DNA of 7,722 nt, from positions 1 through 7,722 of the forward strand of contig JAIRZH010000107.1 of the NCBI GenBank assembly GCA_031267335.1, given 5' to 3'. This DNA is from Oscillospiraceae bacterium. Its GTDB lineage: Bacteria; Bacillota; Clostridia; Oscillospirales; Acutalibacteraceae. The notes under the pieces were generated by a model. That model saw only the letters and a list, made by a program, of their open reading frames with translations. It was not told the DNA's origin and made no database searches. Within the stretch, counting starts at the first letter, position 1, and the number at the start of each line of letters is the position of its first letter. Shown one piece after another: positions 1 through 4,892 of this stretch. The position numbers and the translations under genes were made by a program.

Positions 1-16
1 ATTTTTTCTGATACAT
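1..16 (-). CDS. 5' end of an unidentified gene running off the window
   Basis: An ATG at 14-16 (minus strand) opens a frame reading MYQKK before the window ends. It is preceded by a textbook Shine-Dalgarno sequence, GGAGGT (minus strand, 24-29), with seven bases between it and the ATG. This is the best ribosome binding site in the window apart from that of dnaK, so a real gene start is likely even though only five codons are visible. It lies about 300 bases downstream of dnaJ on the same strand and may have its own promoter in that gap. Five residues are too few to name a product. prmA often follows dnaJ in Firmicutes, but these residues give no support for it. Confidence 0.6.
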
Positions 17-106
17 GTATTGTACCTCCAGTTTTGATTCTTATTTTTTGCCTCTTTTACTTTTTTTTATTTGTTAATTTTTAAATATTTTTAATTTTAC
101 TATTAT

Positions 107-131
107 GTCGGGTGGCAAGCAAATAATTATA
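107..131 (-). promoter_or_regulatory. possible promoter for the gene at the left edge
   Basis: The minus strand carries a perfect TATAAT at 126-131. A start site about seven bases downstream would fall near 119, exactly where the proximal copy of the GC-rich direct repeat (107-119) begins, which is a common place for an operator. No recognisable -35 hexamer lies at 16-18 bp spacing and there is no TGn extension. In sequence this AT-rich a lone TATAAT is weak evidence. Confidence 0.25.
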
Positions 132-198
132 AATTCAGCTTTAAATTTATGCTTTTTTCACGATTTATGGTGATGTTTGAGTTGAGTCGGGTGGTAAG
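107..198. repeat. 13-bp direct repeat pair, GC-rich box
   Basis: GTCGGGTGGCAAG (107-119) recurs as GTCGGGTGGTAAG (186-198) with one mismatch, 79 bases apart start to start. Both stand out as GC-rich islands in very AT-rich sequence, and the bases between them are not otherwise repeated. On the minus strand the boxes read CTTRCCACCCGAC and lie upstream of the gene start at 16. They could be binding sites for a regulator of that gene or remnants of a larger repeat; the sequence does not decide. Confidence 0.5.
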
Positions 199-230
199 TT
201 TAGCAACACATATTTAACTAAAATTTTTAA

Positions 231-264
231 AATTCTGTATTGCTTAGAAATATTAGACAGGCTC
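231..264 (-). repeat. Dispersed repeat end, copy A (IS-end-like)
   Basis: Read on the minus strand from 264, this copy begins GAGCCTGTCTAATATTTC and continues through AAGCAATACAGAATT. It matches copy B (4625-4659) at about 29 of 35 positions and shares its first ~18 bases with copy C (7524-7593). The end abuts TAA at 265-267, and the other two copies also abut TAA. This looks like one terminal inverted repeat of a small mobile element. No opposite end is visible to the left, so it is a solo or truncated end. Confidence 0.6.
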
Positions 265-322
265 TAAAAAAATGGGATAAAATTTTCTTTATTTGGTTAT
301 TTTTAGATAGTAAAAACAGGTT

Positions 323-1462
323 TTAACTACCGAAAATTTGCTTTATTCTATCAAAAAAAGTTGTATTTTTCTGATAATTTTTAGCTACTGAAATCTTATC
401 GAATTTTTTCAGTAATTCTTTTTGTTCTTCGGTTAAATTCCTAGGTATTTCTATACTAATTTTTATCATTTGGTCGCCATGGCCACGTCCGCTAAGCTTC
501 GGCATTCCTTTACCTTTTAATTTGAATATATCTCCATGTTGAGTACCTTCATGAACATGATACTGCACTTTGCCGGTTAGCGTCGGAACTGTGACATCTC
601 CTCCGAGAGACGCTTGAACAAAAGGAATAGGGATCTCGCACCATATGTCATCGTTTTTGCGTGAAAAAATAGGATGCGGTTTAACGCTTATATAAATATG
701 CAAATCACCAAAACTACTGCTATTTGATCCAGCATTGCCTTTATTTCTTACATTTAAAATCTGTTCATTATCGATACCAGCTGGAATTTCAATTTCAAGA
801 GACTCTGATTTACGTACTTTGCCGCGACCGCCACAAGCAGAACAAGGATGTTCAATAACCTGCCCGGCACCTGCACAAACTTCACATGTATGCGAAGTTT
901 GTATTACCCCAAATGGTGTACGTTGGCTTTCTACAACTTGACCTGAACCACGACATCTGGAGCAAGTTTTTTTCGAATCATTGTTTTTTGCTCCCGTACC
1001 TGAACACGTTTCACACGCCGCAACCCTATTATAGTTAATAGTTTTAGTGCAGCCTGTAGCTGATTCCGAAAAACTTACCGAAACTGAAACTTCAATATCA
1101 GTTCCACGTTGGGGTCTGCTGCGAGTATAAGAAGAACTATCGAATCCACCGCTAAAAAAACTTCCGAAAATATCGCCTAAATCAAACTCTTGTTCAAAAC
1201 CAGCTGAATATTTAGCGCTCGAACTACCACCGAAATTCTGGTTAAACCCGGCATGGCCTAACTGGTCATACCGGCTGCGTTTGGTTTTGTCAGAAAGAAC
1301 TTCGTAAGCTTCGTTAATTTCTTTTAACTTGGACTCAGCCGACTTATCATTCTTGTTTAAATCAGGATGATACTGTTTCGCAAGTTTACGATAAGCTTTT
1401 TTAATTTCAGATTCTGTAGCTGACTTAGGAACCCCTAAAGTCGAATAATAATCGTTTGCCAT
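323..1462 (-). CDS. dnaJ: Chaperone DnaJ (Hsp40), type I
   Basis: DnaJ is the cytoplasmic co-chaperone that brings unfolded protein to DnaK and stimulates its ATPase. The 379-residue product has the full type I layout. The J-domain covers residues 5-70 with the catalytic HPD at 32-34. A Gly/Phe-rich linker (about 70-112) contains the DIF motif near 97-99. The zinc-binding domain has four complete CxxCxGxG repeats with cysteines at 150/153, 167/170, 193/196 and 207/210. Two C-terminal substrate-binding beta domains follow. Length matches the family (E. coli 376). The ATG is preceded by AGGCGG on the minus strand, and only 19 bases separate it from the dnaK stop, so the two are cotranscribed. 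It is the last gene of the chaperone operon, and no convincing GC-rich terminator hairpin follows it. Confidence 0.98.
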   Translation of the reverse strand: MANDYYSTLGVPKSATESEIKKAYRKLAKQYHPDLNKNDKSAESKLKEINEAYEVLSDKTKRSRYDQLGHAGFNQNFGGSSSAKYSAGFEQEFDLGDIFGSFFSGGFDSSSYTRSRPQRGTDIEVSVSVSFSESATGCTKTINYNRVAACETCSGTGAKNNDSKKTCSRCRGSGQVVESQRTPFGVIQTSHTCEVCAGAGQVIEHPCSACGGRGKVRKSESLEIEIPAGIDNEQILNVRNKGNAGSNSSSFGDLHIYISVKPHPIFSRKNDDIWCEIPIPFVQASLGGDVTVPTLTGKVQYHVHEGTQHGDIFKLKGKGMPKLSGRGHGDQMIKISIEIPRNLTEEQKELLKKFDKISVAKNYQKNTTFFDRIKQIFGS

Positions 1463-1481
1463 CTAGCCGCCTACTTTTATT

Positions 1482-3323
1482 TTAATTTTTCTTATTGTCG
1501 TCATTTACATCCTTATATTTAGCATCATAGACGTTTTCATTGCCAGAGTCATTCGCAGACTGTTGAGCATCATCAGATTGCTGACTTTGCGGACTTTGCT
1601 GATATAATTTGGACGAAACATCATACATTTGTTTCTGCAGTTCTTCTTTTGATTTATTTATTTCATCAATATTATTTTCGGCCAATTTTTTGCGTAAATT
1701 CTCAATTTTTTGATTTAACAAATCTTTATCAGCTGAATCGATTTTTTCCCCACTGTCTTTTATAAGTTTTTCAACTGTGTAACAAAGATTTTCGGCTTCG
1801 TTTTTGGAATCTACTTCTGTACGACGTTTTTTATCATCTTCGGCATAACGTTCGGCATCTTTAACTGCGCGTTCTATATCATCTTTGCTCATATTGCCGC
1901 TTGAAGAAATAGTAATATTTTGTTGTTTGCCCGTACCTTTATCTTGGGCGGTAACATTTACTATTCCATTTGCATCGATATCGAAAGTTACTTCAATTTG
2001 CGGAACTCCACGTGGTGCAGGCGCTATCCCATCGAGTTTAAACAACCCTAATTGTTTGTTATCCCTTGCGAATTCGCGTTCGCCTTGTAAAACATTAACT
2101 TCGACTTGAGTTTGGCTATCTGCGGCAGTAGAAAAAACCTGACTTTTTTTGGTAGGAATAGTTGTATTACGGTCTATAATTTTAGTCATTACACTGCCCA
2201 TAGTTTCGATTCCTAATGAAAGTGGAGTTACATCTAAAAGCAATAATCCTTTAACGTCTCCGCCTAAAACACCAGCTTGTATAGCCGCGCCCATCGCTAC
2301 GCATTCATCGGGATTAATACCTTTAAATGGATCTTTACCAATGAATTTTTTAACAGCCTCTTGGACTGCAGGGATACGTGTTGAACCACCGACCAATAAA
2401 ACCCTATTTATTTCTTGTATAGTTAAACCAGAATCACTAAGTGCTTGCTTTGTCGGACCCATTGTTTCTTCAACCAAATTCTTTGTTATTTCATCAAACT
2501 TAGCTCTTGTCAAAGTAAGTTCTAAATGTTTAGGTCCTGAATTATCAGCTGTAATAAATGGTAAATTAATTGAACTAGCAGGAACTCCAGAAAGTTCTAT
2601 TTTCGATTTTTCCGCTGCTTCTTTTAAACGCTGCATCGCCATTTTATCACTAGATAAATCAACTCCGCTTTCGGATTTAAATGTCGCAACCATCCAATCG
2701 ATTATTTTTTTATCAAAATCATCTCCGCCGAGCCTGTTATTACCAGCGGTTGCAAGAACTTCCTGGACACCTTCGCCCATTTCTATTATCGAAACATCAA
2801 AAGTTCCACCACCGAGATCATATACCATAATTTTTTGATCATTTTCTTTATCAATCCCGTAAGAAAGCGCTGCAGCCGTTGGTTCATTTATTATTCTTTT
2901 AACTTCCAAACCTGCAATTTTGCCAGCATCTTTTGTCGCTTGGCGTTGTGCATCAGTAAAATATGCCGGGACGGTAATTACCGCTTCGGTTACTTTTCCA
3001 CCGAGATACGCTTCCGCGTCTAATTTAAGTTTTTGCAGAATCATTGCTGAAATTTCTTGCGGAGTGTAACTTTTGCTATCAATGTTAACCTTATAATTTG
3101 TCCCCATTTCACGTTTTATCGAAATGATCGTTCTATCAGGGCTAGTTATTGCTTGGCGTTTAGCTACTTGACCCACCATATGTTCACCATTCTTAGCAAA
3201 TCCCACGACAGATGGCGTAGTTCTAGCACCTTCAGCATTCGGAATAACAACCGCTTCTCCGCCTTCAATAACCGAAACGCATGAATTTGTTGTACCTAAA
3301 TCAATACCAATTATTTTTGCCAT
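1482..3323 (-). CDS. dnaK: Chaperone DnaK (Hsp70)
   Basis: DnaK is the ATP-driven Hsp70 chaperone of the cytoplasm, cycling with DnaJ and GrpE. The 613-residue protein has all nucleotide-binding signatures: IDLGTTNS at 7-14, INEPTAAALSYG at 145-156, DLGGGTFDVS at 169-178 and LVGGSTRIP at 310-318. The substrate-binding beta domain begins with DVTPLSLGIET at about 364-374, followed by a helical lid and a Gln/Asn/Asp-rich disordered tail. The segment around 71-90 is short, lacking the ~23-residue insert of Gram-negative DnaK, which places the host among Gram-positives. Two oddities are visible. The interdomain linker reads KGLLLLDV instead of the usual KDVLLLDV. The C-terminus is KDVNDDNKKN rather than an EEVD-like end. 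GGAGGG precedes the ATG at ideal spacing, and 30 bases separate it from grpE. Confidence 0.99.
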   Translation of the reverse strand: MAKIIGIDLGTTNSCVSVIEGGEAVVIPNAEGARTTPSVVGFAKNGEHMVGQVAKRQAITSPDRTIISIKREMGTNYKVNIDSKSYTPQEISAMILQKLKLDAEAYLGGKVTEAVITVPAYFTDAQRQATKDAGKIAGLEVKRIINEPTAAALSYGIDKENDQKIMVYDLGGGTFDVSIIEMGEGVQEVLATAGNNRLGGDDFDKKIIDWMVATFKSESGVDLSSDKMAMQRLKEAAEKSKIELSGVPASSINLPFITADNSGPKHLELTLTRAKFDEITKNLVEETMGPTKQALSDSGLTIQEINRVLLVGGSTRIPAVQEAVKKFIGKDPFKGINPDECVAMGAAIQAGVLGGDVKGLLLLDVTPLSLGIETMGSVMTKIIDRNTTIPTKKSQVFSTAADSQTQVEVNVLQGEREFARDNKQLGLFKLDGIAPAPRGVPQIEVTFDIDANGIVNVTAQDKGTGKQQNITISSSGNMSKDDIERAVKDAERYAEDDKKRRTEVDSKNEAENLCYTVEKLIKDSGEKIDSADKDLLNQKIENLRKKLAENNIDEINKSKEELQKQMYDVSSKLYQQSPQSQQSDDAQQSANDSGNENVYDAKYKDVNDDNKKN

Positions 3324-3353
3324 AAATTTCCCTCCGAAAAATAAAAAATTAAA

Positions 3354-3905
3354 TTATGAACTAACTTGAACAGTCGCATGACGGATAACTTTATTTTCTA
3401 TCCGATAACCTTTTTGAAAAACTTCTGAAATTATTTGTTTATCACCGCCTTCGTTTTCTAATTGTGAAACTGCACTATGCAAATTCGGATCAAATTCTTC
3501 ACCTTTTGTGCCAAATGAACTTATATTTAATTTTTCAAGTGCATTAATTAATTGACGTTGTACCATTTCGATACCTTTTTTATATTCGTTTGGAGCAGAT
3601 TTCAAAGATTTAAAAGCTAATTCGAGATTATCTATAACCGGTAAAATACTCAAAACCGCAAAACCTGTTGCATCTGAATAAATTAATGATTTTTCCTTTT
3701 CACTTCGCTTTCGATAATTTTCGTATTCGGCCGCAATTCGTATAAGATTATTTTTCACAGATTCGAGTTCTGATCTCAATGTTTCAATCTCGGACTTTAA
3801 AATTTCAACTTCCGAGCCTTCTTTTTGTTCTTCGACTGTTCCATTTTCTATAAAATCTTCCGAAGATTCTACAATTTCTTCAAGATTGGTTTCTGGATCT
3901 CTCAT
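3354..3905 (-). CDS. grpE: Nucleotide exchange factor GrpE
   Basis: GrpE releases ADP from DnaK and so resets the chaperone cycle; it works as a dimer and can act as a thermosensor. The product has 183 residues. An acidic, probably disordered N-terminus (about 1-30) leads into a long coiled-coil helix (about 33-75) ending in AAEYENYRKRSEKEK, a conserved GrpE segment. Next come LPVIDNLELAF and the C-terminal beta domain, with FDPNLHSAV and GYRIENKVIRHATVQV matching the family signature. Length is normal. The ATG is preceded by AGGGGG on the minus strand, about ten bases upstream, a usable but not ideal Shine-Dalgarno sequence. It is now the first intact gene after the CIRCE-controlled promoter, with an unusually long leader of about 565 bases where hrcA would be expected. 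Confidence 0.98.
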   Translation of the reverse strand: MRDPETNLEEIVESSEDFIENGTVEEQKEGSEVEILKSEIETLRSELESVKNNLIRIAAEYENYRKRSEKEKSLIYSDATGFAVLSILPVIDNLELAFKSLKSAPNEYKKGIEMVQRQLINALEKLNISSFGTKGEEFDPNLHSAVSQLENEGGDKQIISEVFQKGYRIENKVIRHATVQVSS

Positions 3906-3964
3906 TAAAAAATAACCCCCTAATATTCGGAATCTAATCTTACATCACAGGCGTTTAAATCTAA

Positions 3965-3991
3965 ACTATAGCATTTGGCGATAATCACCAA
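3965..3991 (-). promoter_or_regulatory. Possible grpE-proximal extended -10 promoter with overlapping 17-bp palindrome
   Basis: The minus strand reads TGCTATAGT, an extended -10 with hexamer at 3965-3970, about 60 bases before the grpE ATG. The sequence just upstream, TTGGTGATTATCGCCAA (3975-3991), is a near-perfect palindrome (7 of 8 arm pairs match around a central T) covering the spacer and -35 area. The only -35-like hexamer, TTGGTG, lies at a short 15-bp spacing. The layout resembles a repressor-controlled promoter, but it could be chance or part of the decayed hrcA 3' end. Confidence 0.35.
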
Positions 3992-4042
3992 TAGATACAA
4001 TTTACCATAATAATGCTAATATAGCTACTTATCCATTCTATA

Positions 4043-4072
4043 TATGTAGCATAATTGTAACACATTTTTCAA
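4043..4072 (-). promoter_or_regulatory. Weak promoter candidate upstream of grpE
   Basis: On the minus strand TTGAAA (4067-4072) and TACATA (4043-4048) are separated by 18 bases, and TGC precedes the -10. A start near 4036 would give a leader of about 130 bases to grpE. It is a weaker match than the CIRCE-linked promoter and lies in degraded, AT-rich sequence. Confidence 0.2.
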
Positions 4073-4202
4073 AACAGTATACCCAAATTTCTTAACCTAA
4101 ATAATATCAAAAATTTTCGATCTATTCATTCACTATAAAACAAAAAGTTTTTAAAATTAACTTTCTGCCATTTAAAAATTCAAAAATTTTAAAAATACTT
4201 TA

Positions 4203-4371
4203 TTTATCAGGAAAAAATCTTAAAAAATTCCTTTAATCTTCTAAACCAGCTTTGCGATAAGTAAACCTGTATAAAAATAAAAATAATGAAAAATCAATTG
4301 GATGCTGGATTTCGAAAAAAATCTCTATAATATTGTAAACAAAAGCCCTAATCCCTCGTATTTCCACCTCC
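4203..4371 (-). pseudogene. hrcA: Candidate decayed remnant of hrcA (heat-shock repressor), 5' part
   Basis: This stretch sits where hrcA lies in Clostridia, between CIRCE and grpE. A strong ribosome binding site GGAGG (4367-4371) is followed five bases later by ATA (4359-4361), which could be a lost ATG. Two frames joined at the T-run near 4313-4320 resemble the HrcA N-terminus. One gives EGLGLLFTIL-stop-RFF against the family pattern ERxLxILxAIVEDYI, with TAG where Glu is expected. The other gives EIQHPIDFS against ETGEPVGSR, then TYRKAGLED against TIRNEMADLE. RFFPDK (4203-4220) may correspond to RIPSDK. A 67-codon TTG-start frame (4233-4436) overlaps but has no matching ribosome binding site and no recognisable family as a whole. 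The alignment was made by eye with gaps and frame changes, so position and the operator carry much of the argument. Confidence 0.4.
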
Positions 4372-4444
4372 ACTTCGTCAGAATTAAACAAACAAAAAGG
4401 TAGATAAAACCAAAGTACATCTCCACTGACGAACAAAATCTATA

Positions 4445-4471
4445 TTAGCACTCTGATCGCCGAAGTGCTTA
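4445..4471 (-). promoter_or_regulatory. CIRCE operator (HrcA binding site)
   Basis: CIRCE consensus is TTAGCACTC, nine bases, GAGTGCTAA. On the plus strand this site reads TTAGCACTC (4445-4453), a nine-base spacer (4454-4462), then AAGTGCTTA (4463-4471): one arm perfect, the other 7 of 9, spacer exact. It begins at the predicted transcription start of the promoter at 4478-4506 and so would lie at the 5' end of the chaperone mRNA, the standard place for HrcA repression. The perfect arm is the promoter-distal one. Confidence 0.9.
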
Positions 4472-4477
4472 AAAGAC

Positions 4478-4506
4478 AATTTAGCATGTGTTTTTTAAAG
4501 TGTCAA
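4478..4506 (-). promoter_or_regulatory. SigA-type promoter of the chaperone operon
   Basis: On the minus strand a perfect -35 TTGACA (4501-4506) is followed after exactly 17 bases by TAAATT (4478-4483), preceded by TGC (4484-4486), an extended -10. The predicted start is near 4470-4471, at the edge of CIRCE. With CIRCE in place this is clearly the heat-shock promoter for grpE-dnaK-dnaJ and formerly, by inference, hrcA. Confidence 0.85.
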
Positions 4507-4892
4507 TATTTTTTTATTTGTAATTTATTACAAATTTAACTAGATTTTTTTTAAAAAATATACTTATTTCTAAGCTATCAATAACATTTCATTTTTATTA
4601 AATATTATTTCAAAAAGTATTTAAGAGTTTGTCTAATATTTCTTAGTAACACAGATTTTGTCATTTCAAATAGTGGGAACAGGTCCTAGCATAGGTTTAA
4701 ATCTTAAAGAAATAGAAGCAAAGAAACACAGAACACATTAGTTGTAAGTTTCAGGTAATCTCGTTAAATATAAAATTTAAAAAATAATCGATTTTAGCAA
4801 GCGTTTACTCAAAAATTACTTAAAATTTGAAAATCTTAAAATAGTAAAAAATAAACTGAAAATATTTATTTCATAAAAAAAATTTATTGTGC
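4507..4892. other. Intergenic gap between pcrA and the chaperone promoter
   Basis: About 385 bases without a convincing gene. It holds repeat end copy B (4625-4659). The stretch 4637-4741 (plus strand) is less AT-rich than its surroundings and contains 34 open codons without a start, including VGTGPSIGLNLKEIEAKKHR, which I do not recognise. It may be a scrap of an inserted element or chance. No strong terminator is seen after pcrA, only an AT-only stem at its last codons followed by a T-run on the minus strand (4875-4882). Confidence 0.5.
4625..4659 (+). repeat. Dispersed repeat end, copy B (IS-end-like)
   Basis: The copy begins GAGTTTGTCTAATATTTC and runs on with TTAGTAACACAGATTTT. It matches copy A (reverse strand, 231-264) at about 29 of 35 positions, and faint similarity may extend about 25 bases further inward. 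TAA (4622-4624) directly precedes it, as expected for a 3-bp target duplication. No matching opposite end was found before pcrA, so it is a solo or eroded end. Confidence 0.6.

Noticed and set aside
300..326. Possible dnaJ terminator around AAAACCTGTTTT
   Set aside because: The arms are only A/T with almost no loop, so no stable hairpin can form.
2149..2838. 229-codon plus-strand frame inside dnaK
   Set aside because: It lies entirely antisense to a highly conserved dnaK coding region and resembles no protein; it follows from the codon usage of the real gene.
4001..4060. Inverted GCTAC/GTAGC arms in the grpE leader as a possible riboswitch or RNA thermometer stem
   Set aside because: Five-base arms with a long AT loop do not exceed chance, and the structure does not involve the grpE ribosome binding site.
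4233..4436. 67-codon TTG-start minus-strand frame just downstream of CIRCE
   Set aside because: Not called as an intact gene: there is no ribosome binding site at the TTG, composition is rich in Phe/Leu/Ile as expected from AT-rich non-coding DNA, and no family is recognised for the whole. Its second half is covered by the hrcA remnant call.
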